Assembly (NCBI RefSeq): GCF_017301615.1
Contig: NZ_CP059066.1
Location: 1,657,001 to 1,721,000 of the forward strand
Source: Koleobacter methoxysyntrophicus
Lineage (GTDB): Bacteria; Bacillota; Thermosediminibacteria; Koleobacterales; Koleobacteraceae
Direction of reading: 5' to 3'
DNA: 64,000 bases
Shown one piece after another: positions 49,939 through 57,692 of this stretch. Numbering within the stretch: position 1 is the stretch's first letter; every line of letters starts with the position of its first letter. Under the pieces are notes generated by a model. It was not told the origin of the DNA, ran no database searches, and was given only the letters and a program-made list of their open reading frames with translations. The translations under genes and the position numbers were made by a program.

Positions 49939-51570
49939 ATGGAAAATGAAAAGGGAGGCAAAGTCAGATATGCTGAAACCTTTAAGGAGCAGCTGACTAT
50001 AAGGTCGGTTGTTTTAGGAATGCTTGGAGCCGTTATCATTACCGCCAGTTCTACCTATGTTGCCTTACGTATGGGGGCCCTTCCATGGCCAACTATCTTC
50101 GTTGCTATATTATCATTAACCATCCTGAAAGCACTCGGTAAAACTAATATTAATGAAATAAATGTTACCCATACAGCTATGTCTGCCGGCGGTCTTGTCG
50201 CTGGTGGGTTGGCTTTTACCATACCAGGCATATGGATGGTAAACCCCGACGCCAAGGTAAGTTTTTTTACATTGATAGTAATAACTTTGTGCGGCACAGT
50301 TTTAGGGCTTATATTTACAGGGCTTATAAGGAAACATTTCATTGAAGGGGAAAGGCTTCCCTTTCCTATGGGCATAGCTGCTTCACAGACATTAATAGCG
50401 GGGGATGAGGGCGGCAAAAAGGGTAGGTATTTATTTTCATCTCTTGGTTTTGCAGCCGTTTTTACGGCTTTGAGAGATCAATTTGGAGTAATACCTGCGG
50501 CACTTACTTCACAGGCACTTTTTGCAAGAAACATATTTTTCGGTGCATGGCTTTCTCCAATGGCTGCGGGAATAGGTTATATAATAGGCCCTCTCTATAT
50601 GGGGACGTGGTTTTTAGGAGCTTTTTTAAGCTATTTTTTGATAATCCCGATAGGGGTATCTACTGGGGTTTTTTCGAGTGTGGATACGGCTACTGCTTTT
50701 AAAAACAGCATGGGAATTGGCCTGATAGTAGGGTCTGGAGTAGGTGTTTTGATTAAAGGTGTTTTGCCAAAAGCAAAAGAGATTTTTGCACCTATGCTTA
50801 AAGGTGAAGTTGAAAAAGGCGAAATAAATATGAGATGGGCCCCTTTTGTTTTTGCTTTGGCAGCATTGATAGTAACATTTTTAACTGAAATGTCGCTGAT
50901 ATCAAGTATACTTACTATTATAGGTGTATGGGTAACAGTTGCGATGGCTGCAACGATTACAGGTCAGACTGGAATCAACCCGATGGAAATATTCGGGATA
51001 TTAGTGTTGCTTTTTATAAAGATTTTCGTAAAGCTTGGGTTTATAGAGTCTTTTTTAATCGCTGCGGTTGTCGCTATTGCCTGTGGTCTTGCAGGGGATG
51101 CTTTGCAGGACTTTAAAGCCGGATATATATTAAAGACAGATCCGAGAGCACAGTTGGTATCAGAAGGAGTAGGAGGGTTAATAGGAGCTTTTGTATCTGT
51201 AATTGTACTTTTTATAATGCATAATGCTTATGGTGCTATGGGACCAGGTACCGAGCTGGTAGCACCCCAAGCGTATGCGGTTTCTACAATGGTAAAGGGG
51301 CTCCCCAACCCGTCAGCTTTTGTTATTGGGCTTATTTTAGGAGCATTACTGTATTTTATTAAAATTCCGGGAATGACAATCGGCATAGGTATGTATCTTC
51401 CGATGGTGATTTCTACAACGGCCGGAGTCGGTGGGGTTTTGAGATTTATAATGGATAAAAAATATCCGAAATCCAATGAAAACGGGACGTTGATTTCGTC
51501 CGGTTTTTTAGGCGGAGAAGGAGTAACCGGAGTCTTGCTGGCTATTATTAAAGTTTTGACTGCTGCTTGA
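49939..51570 (+). CDS. OPT-family oligopeptide transporter
   Basis: A 543-residue polytopic protein of the OPT family. Motifs: THTAMSAGGLVAGG, the ERLPFPMGIAASQTLIAGDEGG segment, and LAGDALQDFKAGYILKTDPRAQ, the usual OPT signature. Bacterial members import peptides or metal chelates with protons. Start ATG after GGGAGG. It is followed by two hydrolases that act on peptide or amide bonds, so import of small peptides is the natural reading. Confidence 0.9.
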   Translation: MENEKGGKVRYAETFKEQLTIRSVVLGMLGAVIITASSTYVALRMGALPWPTIFVAILSLTILKALGKTNINEINVTHTAMSAGGLVAGGLAFTIPGIWMVNPDAKVSFFTLIVITLCGTVLGLIFTGLIRKHFIEGERLPFPMGIAASQTLIAGDEGGKKGRYLFSSLGFAAVFTALRDQFGVIPAALTSQALFARNIFFGAWLSPMAAGIGYIIGPLYMGTWFLGAFLSYFLIIPIGVSTGVFSSVDTATAFKNSMGIGLIVGSGVGVLIKGVLPKAKEIFAPMLKGEVEKGEINMRWAPFVFALAALIVTFLTEMSLISSILTIIGVWVTVAMAATITGQTGINPMEIFGILVLLFIKIFVKLGFIESFLIAAVVAIACGLAGDALQDFKAGYILKTDPRAQLVSEGVGGLIGAFVSVIVLFIMHNAYGAMGPGTELVAPQAYAVSTMVKGLPNPSAFVIGLILGALLYFIKIPGMTIGIGMYLPMVISTTAGVGGVLRFIMDKKYPKSNENGTLISSGFLGGEGVTGVLLAIIKVLTAA

Positions 51571-51588
51571 TATTTGAAAAAGTTTACA

Positions 51589-51625
51589 GGTGTCAAGGTG
51601 ATGGAAGGGATTTAACCTTGGCACC
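51589..51625 (+). repeat. Intergenic hairpin between OPT and P1 peptidase genes
   Basis: GGTGTCAAGGT pairs with ACCTTGGCACC (11 bp, one G-U), loop of 15 bases. As in the previous gap, ATTAAAAAACGTAA follows (51631-51644). No T run, so likely not a terminator. Confidence 0.5.
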
Positions 51626-51673
51626 TTATTATTAAAAAACGTAAACGGTAATTATGTAAAAGGAGGCAGGTTT

Positions 51674-52672
51674 GTGAAAAAAAGGGAAAATACTATCTTA
51701 GACGTTCCGGGCATAAAAGTTGGCCAATCAAGTGATTTAAAGGCATTAACTGGCTGTACTGTTGTTTTATGCGAAAATGGTGCCGTTTGCGGGGTAGACG
51801 TAAGGGGAGGAGCACCTGGAAGCAGAGAAACTGACCTTTTAAGGCCTGAAAATCTAGTAGAGAAAGTCCATGCTGTATTCTTTGCGGGAGGTAGTGCTTT
51901 TGGCCTCGATGGCGCTTCAGGAGTTATGCAGTATTTAGAAGAGAAAGGGATAGGATTTGATGTAGGAGTAACTCATGTTCCTATAGTACCTGCTTCAGTC
52001 TTGTTTGACCTTACTGTTGGGTCTCATGAAGTAAGGCCTGATAAGGAAATGGCTTATAAAGCGTGCCTTAGTGCTACTGATGAATACGTTGAGCAGGGGA
52101 ATGTAGGAGCGGGTACTGGAGCTACGGTAGGGAAAATATTGGGTATGAAAAACTGTATGAAAAGCGGTCTCGGAACATCCAGCAAAAAAGTAGGTGAGCT
52201 AGTAGTAGGGGCAATAGTTGCAGTTAATGCTTTTGGAGATGTTATTAATCCCGGCACAGGTGAGATTATTGCAGGCGCATTAAAGGATAATTCAGAAGAA
52301 TTTGCAGATACCTTACAAGTTTTGGAGGGTTTTGAAATAAAGAAAGAGAGCAAAAATGTCTTTATAGGAAACACAACAATAGGTTTGGTTGCAACAAATG
52401 CAAGTCTAACCAAAGCTGAAGCGAAGAAAGTTGCATCAATGGCTCATAACGGTTTTGCAAAGACTATAAGGCCCTGTCATACTATGTTTGATGGGGATAC
52501 TATATATGCTTTATCTACGTCTAATTTAAAGGCTGACATAAACCTTGTTGGCAGCTTGGCGTGTGAAGTTATGGCACAAGCTGTTATCAGTGCAGTTATA
52601 AATGCTGAAGGTATAGCGGGGTTAAAATCTTACACAGACATAAAAAACAGAAAAGAAAAAATGAACAGCTAA
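51674..52672 (+). CDS. P1-family peptidase (L-aminopeptidase/D-esterase or beta-aminopeptidase type)
   Basis: A 332-residue DmpA/BapA-fold N-terminal nucleophile hydrolase. Motifs: ILDVPGIKVGQ, VRGGAPGSRETDLL, FFAGGSAFGLDGASGVM, VGAGTGATVGK and GNTTIGLVATNA. In the family a precursor cuts itself before the nucleophile, here probably Thr234 in NTTIG, to make the active enzyme. Known members remove N-terminal residues from D- or L-peptides or beta-amino acids from beta-peptides. GTG start after AAAGGAGGC. It follows the OPT transporter and precedes an M20 hydrolase. Confidence 0.9.
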   Translation: MKKRENTILDVPGIKVGQSSDLKALTGCTVVLCENGAVCGVDVRGGAPGSRETDLLRPENLVEKVHAVFFAGGSAFGLDGASGVMQYLEEKGIGFDVGVTHVPIVPASVLFDLTVGSHEVRPDKEMAYKACLSATDEYVEQGNVGAGTGATVGKILGMKNCMKSGLGTSSKKVGELVVGAIVAVNAFGDVINPGTGEIIAGALKDNSEEFADTLQVLEGFEIKKESKNVFIGNTTIGLVATNASLTKAEAKKVASMAHNGFAKTIRPCHTMFDGDTIYALSTSNLKADINLVGSLACEVMAQAVISAVINAEGIAGLKSYTDIKNRKEKMNS

Positions 52673-52685
52673 GGGGGCAGAAGAA

Positions 52686-53909
52686 TTGAACAATTACATG
52701 CATGTAATAAACAGCATTAATGAGGAGGAGCTGGTCAAATTTACATCTGACCTTATAAAGATTAACAGCGTATATGACCCTGATAAAAAAGATTTTAATG
52801 AAGAAAAGGCAGCCCATTTCGTTGCTGATAAGCTTAAGGAAATGGGGCTGACAGTCTATATAGATGAGGTGGTCCCCGGAAGGCCAAATGTTATAGCTGT
52901 TTTGAAGGGAGAAGAAGGAGGGAAAACCCTATTGTTTGAAGGCCATACCGATGTAGTAACAGCTGGGGACCCAGATGAATGGAAATATCCTCCCTTCGGA
53001 GGGGTTGTCGATAATGGAAGGATTTACGGGAGAGGAGCATGCGATACAAAAGGAAATGTTGCGGCGGCAGTTTATGCTGTTAAGGCAATAATGGATTCGG
53101 GCATCAAGTTCAAGGGGAATATTCTGCTGTGCTTGCCCGTTGATGAAGAGGGAATGATGCTTGGAATAAAGGATTTTATAAAAAAAGGATGGGCTGACGG
53201 GGTTGATGCAGCCGTAATATGTGAGCCGGAAGACAACAAAATCTGCATTGCACAGAAAGGGGCGATGAGGGTAATAATCAGGGTTAAAGGCAGAATGGCT
53301 CACGGTGCTATGCCCCTTGCCGGCATCAATCCCAACTGGCGAATGGCAAAGATAATTTGTGAACTGGAAAAACTTCAACAAAAGGAAATTAATAGATTGG
53401 GCAAACATGACCTCCTTGGATATCCCAGCATAACTCCAACGATCCTGAAGGCTCCAAGTAAAGGAGAAGCCCAGATTAATGTTATACCTGGGGAATGCTG
53501 TACTACCCTGGATATCCGGACAGTTCCCGGTCAAGACCATAGGGTACTGGCGCAGCAGATACAGGAAATTTTTGACCGACTTGCGGCAGAAGACAGGGAT
53601 TTCAGTGCAACGATGGAAATCATAGAAGAAAGGCCGTGGACAACCACCCCGGTCGATGAACCGGTTGTAAAAGCCATTGGCCGTGCCTATACTGCCATTA
53701 CAGGAAAAGAACCCGTATACAGCGGTGTACCCGGTGCTACCGACGGTACCTTTTTATGGTGGTGGAAGAATATACCCATTGTAACCACCGGCGCGGGGGA
53801 TACGTTGATACCTCATCAGGCGGACGAATATGTAGATATTGCTCAGCTAATAGAGACGGCCAAACTGTATTCATTGACTGCTGTACTGTATCTGAATGAA
53901 GAATTTTAG
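52686..53909 (+). CDS. M20-family metallohydrolase (ArgE/DapE/carnosinase type)
   Basis: A 407-residue co-catalytic zinc hydrolase. Metal ligands are seen in FEGHTDVV, GRGACDTKGN (Asp), PVDEEGM (catalytic and ligand Glu) and ICEPED, with the last His in IPHQADEY. The dimerisation domain lies about 185-300. Family members deacylate amino acids or cleave dipeptides such as carnosine. Start TTG 52686 follows AGGGGGC with 13 bp after the previous stop. Last gene of the sigma54 operon; its 3' end is followed by the ribU promoter. Confidence 0.88.
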   Translation: MNNYMHVINSINEEELVKFTSDLIKINSVYDPDKKDFNEEKAAHFVADKLKEMGLTVYIDEVVPGRPNVIAVLKGEEGGKTLLFEGHTDVVTAGDPDEWKYPPFGGVVDNGRIYGRGACDTKGNVAAAVYAVKAIMDSGIKFKGNILLCLPVDEEGMMLGIKDFIKKGWADGVDAAVICEPEDNKICIAQKGAMRVIIRVKGRMAHGAMPLAGINPNWRMAKIICELEKLQQKEINRLGKHDLLGYPSITPTILKAPSKGEAQINVIPGECCTTLDIRTVPGQDHRVLAQQIQEIFDRLAAEDRDFSATMEIIEERPWTTTPVDEPVVKAIGRAYTAITGKEPVYSGVPGATDGTFLWWWKNIPIVTTGAGDTLIPHQADEYVDIAQLIETAKLYSLTAVLYLNEEF

Positions 53910-53919
53910 AGGAATTGTC

Positions 53920-53948
53920 TTTACAGGTTAGAAACTGTATGGTATAAT
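53920..53948 (+). promoter_or_regulatory. Sigma-A promoter of ribU
   Basis: TTTACA, a 17-base spacer, TATAAT, located 32 bases before the start of the FMN riboswitch aptamer. Confidence 0.75.
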
Positions 53949-53980
53949 GTATTCATAAAAACTAAAAGAAAAATATAGTA

Positions 53981-54117
53981 ACCTTCAGGACTGGGTGAAA
54001 TTCCCAACCGGCGGTGAACCTTTGCTGATGAAGGAAGCCCGCGAGCCCCAAAGGGGTTGATTTGGTGGAAATCCAAAGCCGACAGTTAAAGTCTGGATGG
54101 GAGAAGGTGTTGTTTTT
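53981..54117 (+). ncRNA. FMN riboswitch (RFN element)
   Basis: All conserved parts of the RFN aptamer are present: P1 5' strand CCTTCAGG, GGGTGAAATTCCC, ACCGGCGGT, AAGCCCGCGAGCC, a P5-type hairpin with GGTGGAAATCC, AAGCCGACAG, and AGTCTGGATGGGAGAAGG closing P1. FMN binding would favour the terminator that follows. It controls the RibU transporter gene. Confidence 0.97.
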
Positions 54118-54127
54118 TTGCCGTTAT

Positions 54128-54153
54128 CCTGAAGGTTACCCTTCAGGTTTTTT
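54128..54153 (+). terminator. Riboswitch expression-platform terminator
   Basis: CCTGAAGG-TTAC-CCTTCAGG followed by six T. The 3' arm repeats the eight bases of the aptamer P1 5' strand (53982-53989), so an alternative pairing of the P1 strand with the 5' arm gives a ready antiterminator. Confidence 0.9.
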
Positions 54154-54187
54154 AATTGAAGGGGTTAATCTAACAGGAGGGATGAAT

Positions 54188-54826
54188 ATGGACAGCAGAC
54201 AGATGCAAAATTCAACGGGAAAAGATGCGGTATTGGGGCGGGAAGAAGTAAATGTAAAAACCCTAACAAAGATATCGGTTCTGGGAGTTATAGCCTTTAT
54301 AGTCATGTACTTTGAATTCCCGCTTCCGATGTTTGTATCTTTTTTGAAACTGGATTTTTCCGATGTGCCTACCATGTTGGGGGCCTTTGCATTAGGCCCC
54401 TGGGCAGGGATAGGTATCCAGCTTGTTAAGAATTTGCTTCACGGCATATTAAAAAGCCAGACAGCGATGGTAGGAGAAATAGCCAATTTTTTGACAGGTT
54501 CTCTCCTGGTATTCCCTGCAGCCTACATTTACCAGAAGAAAAAGACCTTAAAAACTGCAATTTTGGGCATGGCAGTAGGCACCGTAACTATGGCAGTTGT
54601 AATGAGTGCAGCCAACTATTTTATCCTGGTCCCTCTGTATGCCAAGATATTCGGCATTCCGTTAGATGCCATTATCGGTATGGGGACTGCAGTTAATCCG
54701 AGGATAGTTGACCTGAAGACCCTTGTTGTGTTGAGTGTGTTGCCTTTTAATGTTTTGAAAGGGATTATTGTTTCAGTATTAACCTTTTTATTGTATAAAA
54801 AACTTTCTCCCATGCTTCACAAATAA
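54188..54826 (+). CDS. ribU: Riboflavin ECF transporter substrate-binding component RibU
   Basis: A 212-residue membrane protein with about six helices, typical of ECF S-components. The SFLKLDFSDVPTMLGAFALGP segment is the riboflavin-site signature of RibU, and KNLLHGILKSQTAMVGEIANFL is also typical. It works with the shared ECF module encoded elsewhere. ATG 54188 (MDSRQ) is chosen because GGAGGG lies six bases upstream; a longer frame runs back into the riboswitch. FMN-dependent attenuation is shown by the upstream riboswitch. Confidence 0.95.
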   Translation: MDSRQMQNSTGKDAVLGREEVNVKTLTKISVLGVIAFIVMYFEFPLPMFVSFLKLDFSDVPTMLGAFALGPWAGIGIQLVKNLLHGILKSQTAMVGEIANFLTGSLLVFPAAYIYQKKKTLKTAILGMAVGTVTMAVVMSAANYFILVPLYAKIFGIPLDAIIGMGTAVNPRIVDLKTLVVLSVLPFNVLKGIIVSVLTFLLYKKLSPMLHK

Positions 54827-54865
54827 TATGTAGTTTCCCTGCCTAAATCTGGATTCAAAATTGTT

Positions 54866-54896
54866 CCTGCCGGGTTAAGGCAGGGTCTTTTTTTTT
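54866..54896 (+). terminator. Intrinsic terminator after ribU
   Basis: CCTGCC and GGCAGG around a seven-base loop, followed by GTC and a T run. An almost identical terminator (CCTGCC, loop, GGCAGGGTC, T run) ends the sugar-acid operon at 63825. Confidence 0.85.
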
Positions 54897-54996
54897 GAGT
54901 TTGAAAATTATCTAAAGCAGATTCCAATAACAATAGGATCCGTACATGTTTACCTGATCTTCTCCACGGTGGATAGGATTGGAAAACTAATTTTAG

Positions 54997-55007
54997 TTGT
55001 ATTACAA
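54997..55007. promoter_or_regulatory. GntR-type operator 1 (TTGTATTACAA)
   Basis: An 11-bp palindrome TTGTA-T-TACAA about 85 bp upstream of the -35 box of the GntR gene promoter. The same arms occur at 55226. Confidence 0.55.
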
Positions 55008-55089
55008 ATAAAGAAATTCAAGTACAATTTGATACTACAAATATATAAAAAAATAATAAAATTAACTATAAAAAAATTCAAAAAAGATA

Positions 55090-55118
55090 TTGCAAAAAAG
55101 CGGTTTTTACTATATAAT
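55090..55118 (+). promoter_or_regulatory. Sigma-A promoter of the GntR/TRAP region
   Basis: TTGCAA, 17-base spacer, TATAAT. It lies about 150 bp before the GntR start codon, with palindromic operators on both sides. Confidence 0.7.
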
Positions 55119-55225
55119 TATTCTTAAATAAAGAATGCTTTTTTGAATATAAAGTACTTTAATGAATAATAAACGTGATTCTTAGCTTTAAAATTTATAA
55201 TACAATTAATAAAAAGAAAAATAAA

Positions 55226-55238
55226 TTTGTAATACAAA
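55226..55238. promoter_or_regulatory. GntR-type operator 2 (TTTGTAATACAAA)
   Basis: A perfect 13-bp palindrome TTTGTA-A-TACAAA between the promoter and the GntR start. A near match (TTATAATACAA) lies about 25 bases upstream, and a looser one (TTTGATACTACAAA) at 55028. The TTGTAnTACAA form is typical of FadR-subfamily GntR operators, so autoregulation is likely. Confidence 0.65.
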
Positions 55239-55270
55239 TATACTAAATTTTTGATTGAGTGGTGATATGA

Positions 55271-55969
55271 ATGAATAATAAGAATAACAAAAATAGTCCC
55301 AGTGAAAAAGTGTATAACTTTATCATCAACAAAATAAAGTCGAAAGAATGGCATCCAAATTCTAAAATAATGACCGAAAACGAATTGTGTCAAGAATTGA
55401 ATGTTAGCAGGGTAGCTGTTCGTCAAGCTATGGAAAAACTAGTTGCTCTAGGTTTGCTTAAAAAAAAGCAGGGAGCCGGAACCTTTGTGACTAACATAGA
55501 AGCCTCAACATATATGAATTCTTTAATGCCAATATTTTTGCTAGATGATAAAGATATGCTTTCTTTATTAGAATTTCGTATCTATTTCGAGTATGGAAAT
55601 GTAAGGATGTTTATGGAAAATCACGACAAAGAAGATATTGAAAAATTAGAATATTATTACAATGAGATGAAAAATAATGTTAATGATATTGAAAAATTCT
55701 ATATAGCTGATTTTAATTTCCATAATACTATTGCTTTGGGAACCAAAAATCCCATTGTCATAAAAATCAGTGAAATTCTGATTGAAGTTTTGAAAAACCA
55801 TCAATCCATTCTTTATAAAAGTATTGGTCCTAACATTGGCCTCGAATATCATCAAGATATATTAAAGGCTATCAAAGCAAATGATGGGAAAATTGCTGCA
55901 ATGTTTATGCGAAGACATATTGAAGCTGCGATTAATGAATACAAAAAAGCTAAAATTATCCCCAAATAG
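55271..55969 (+). CDS. GntR-family transcriptional regulator (FadR/FCD type)
   Basis: A 232-residue regulator. The N-terminal winged helix is clear (NELCQELNVSRVAVRQAMEKL ... KKKQGAGTFV, about residues 15-80). The C-terminal all-helical FCD domain (about 95-220) has Asp and His residues in DFNFHNTIA and EYHQDI, consistent with a metal-assisted carboxylate ligand site. It heads the TRAP/sugar-acid gene set and probably represses it until a sugar acid binds. A hairpin (56000-56030) separates it from dctP. Confidence 0.9.
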   Translation: MNNKNNKNSPSEKVYNFIINKIKSKEWHPNSKIMTENELCQELNVSRVAVRQAMEKLVALGLLKKKQGAGTFVTNIEASTYMNSLMPIFLLDDKDMLSLLEFRIYFEYGNVRMFMENHDKEDIEKLEYYYNEMKNNVNDIEKFYIADFNFHNTIALGTKNPIVIKISEILIEVLKNHQSILYKSIGPNIGLEYHQDILKAIKANDGKIAAMFMRRHIEAAINEYKKAKIIPK

Positions 55970-55999
55970 TTATAGAATTTTTTTCTTTCAAGTTTCTTA

Positions 56000-56030
56000 A
56001 AATCCCATAGAATTAATATTTATGGGATTT
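56000..56030 (+). terminator. Hairpin between the GntR gene and dctP
   Basis: AAATCCCATA and TATGGGATTT form a 10-bp stem with an 11-base AT loop. The downstream T run is weak (GTAATAAGC), so it may only partly terminate, setting regulator and transporter levels apart. Confidence 0.55.
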
Positions 56031-56061
56031 GTAATAAGCTAAAAAATAAGGAGGGACCAAA

Positions 56062-57084
56062 ATGAAAAAAGCGTTATTATTGGTGTTAGCGGCAATTTTA
56101 TTATTTACATTTTCTGCATGTGGAACGCAAGATCAAAAAGCGACTAGCAAAGGACCGAAAACTATTAAAATTGCCCATGGTGCAAGCGAGTCTTATCACA
56201 TGCACAGAGCATGGCTTAAGTTTAAGGAAGAGTTGGAAAAGGGTGGTAAGTTTAAAGTAGAAATTTATCCATCTTCTCAATTTGGTAATGATGCTGAAAT
56301 GATCGAGTCAGTAAAAACAGGAGACCTAACAATAGCTACACCACCGTCTTCTTTCTTAACAGATGAAGCTCCTAAAATGGCTTTGATTGAATTACCATAT
56401 GTATTCCCCTCACGTCAGGCTGCTATTGATACGTTGAATGGTGAATGGGGCCAAGCTAGGTTAAAAGAATTAGAAGATAATGGTTTGGTAGGTTTGGGAT
56501 ACCTGGAAAATGGCTTGCGGCATTTGACGAATAGTAAAAGGCCAGTAAGAACTCCTGAGGATTTAAAAGGATTAAAATTACGCACAATGCAAGTTCCGGC
56601 CCATGTATATCTGTGGAATGATTTAGGAGCTACAGCTGAAGGTGCTCCATTCCCAGAATTATACACTAACTTGAGTACAGGGGTATTTGATGGTCAGGAA
56701 AACCCAATTGCCCATATTTATTCGCAAAAATTCTATGAAGTTCAAGATTATATTACATTAACTGGTCATGTTTATACGGCATATGTTCCTGTTGTGAATA
56801 TTGATTTCTGGAATAGTTTGAGTGAAGAAGAAAAAAGGGAAATAAGAGAGGCATTTGAAGTTGCACGAAAATATCAATTAAGTTTAATTGAAGAAGAAGA
56901 AGCACAACAATTAGAGGAAATCAGAAATAATAAGATATATCCCACAACTGTAATTGAATTAACTTCAGAAGAAAAACAAAAGTTTATTGATGCAGCCCAG
57001 CCGACTTTACAACACTATCGGGATAAATTAGGAGCAGAAGCATTTGATGAATTTATGGCAGCCGTAAAAAAAGCATCTAAATAA
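56062..57084 (+). CDS. dctP: TRAP transporter solute-binding lipoprotein (DctP)
   Basis: A 340-residue periplasmic-type binding protein. The N-terminus is a lipoprotein signal (LLVLAAILLFTFSAC, cut before Cys20), so it is anchored outside the membrane. The family carboxylate-binding Arg is in LKLRTMQVPAHVYLWNDLGA. TRAP binding proteins catch organic acids, uronates or aldonates. ATG after AAGGAGGG. A hairpin follows before dctQ, common between binding-protein and permease genes. Confidence 0.93.
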   Translation: MKKALLLVLAAILLFTFSACGTQDQKATSKGPKTIKIAHGASESYHMHRAWLKFKEELEKGGKFKVEIYPSSQFGNDAEMIESVKTGDLTIATPPSSFLTDEAPKMALIELPYVFPSRQAAIDTLNGEWGQARLKELEDNGLVGLGYLENGLRHLTNSKRPVRTPEDLKGLKLRTMQVPAHVYLWNDLGATAEGAPFPELYTNLSTGVFDGQENPIAHIYSQKFYEVQDYITLTGHVYTAYVPVVNIDFWNSLSEEEKREIREAFEVARKYQLSLIEEEEAQQLEEIRNNKIYPTTVIELTSEEKQKFIDAAQPTLQHYRDKLGAEAFDEFMAAVKKASK

Positions 57085-57097
57085 ACGAATGGTAAAA

Positions 57098-57125
57098 CTG
57101 CTCTCTAGCTCTTGCTGGAGAGCAG
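57098..57125 (+). repeat. Intergenic hairpin between dctP and dctQ
   Basis: CTGCTCTC and GAGAGCAG (8 bp, perfect) around a 12-base loop, no T run. It probably stabilises the dctP mRNA or reduces read-through so that more binding protein than permease is made. Confidence 0.6.
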
Positions 57126-57190
57126 CTCTACATAAAAAGACTTTGAGAATTTCAGAATGCACTCTACTTACTTTAAAATGAGGTGAGATT

Positions 57191-57676
57191 TTGAAATTTC
57201 TTAACTGGTTAAACGAAAATTTGGAGAAATATATTGCATCAATTTTGTTCATGTTATTGACCGGAGTCATGATTTTAAATGTAATAATGAGATATATTTT
57301 TAAAAATGCTTTGGCATGGGCATCTGAAGTTGTATTAATACTATTTATATGGTTTGTCTGGTTTACAGTAAGTTATGCATTTAAAGAACGAGCTCATATC
57401 AAAGTTACTGCCATAGTTAGTCTTTTACCGGAAAAGTTTCAAATAGCTCTAAGGTTAATAGTTAGCATCTCTATACTAATTTTCTTTGTAATTATTATGA
57501 AAACAGGAATTGAATTATTAGGGCATTATTCAGTAAGAGGAAAAACTTCACTTTTATTAAAATATCCTATGTGGCTTTTTTATTTATCCGCTCCTGCAGG
57601 TGTTGGACTATCAATTCTTAGAATTATTCAAAATAGTTATAAGGATTATATAGAACTTAAACAAAAAAGCATTTAA
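57191..57676 (+). CDS. dctQ: TRAP transporter small permease (DctQ)
   Basis: A 161-residue protein with four transmembrane helices, the DctQ size and layout (ILFMLLTGVMILNVIMRY in helix 1; WASEVVLILFIWFVWF in helix 2). Start TTG 57191 with GAGGTGAG seven bases upstream. 16 bp before dctM. Confidence 0.9.
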   Translation: MKFLNWLNENLEKYIASILFMLLTGVMILNVIMRYIFKNALAWASEVVLILFIWFVWFTVSYAFKERAHIKVTAIVSLLPEKFQIALRLIVSISILIFFVIIMKTGIELLGHYSVRGKTSLLLKYPMWLFYLSAPAGVGLSILRIIQNSYKDYIELKQKSI

Positions 57677-57692
57677 CAAAGGAGGGGTTGAA

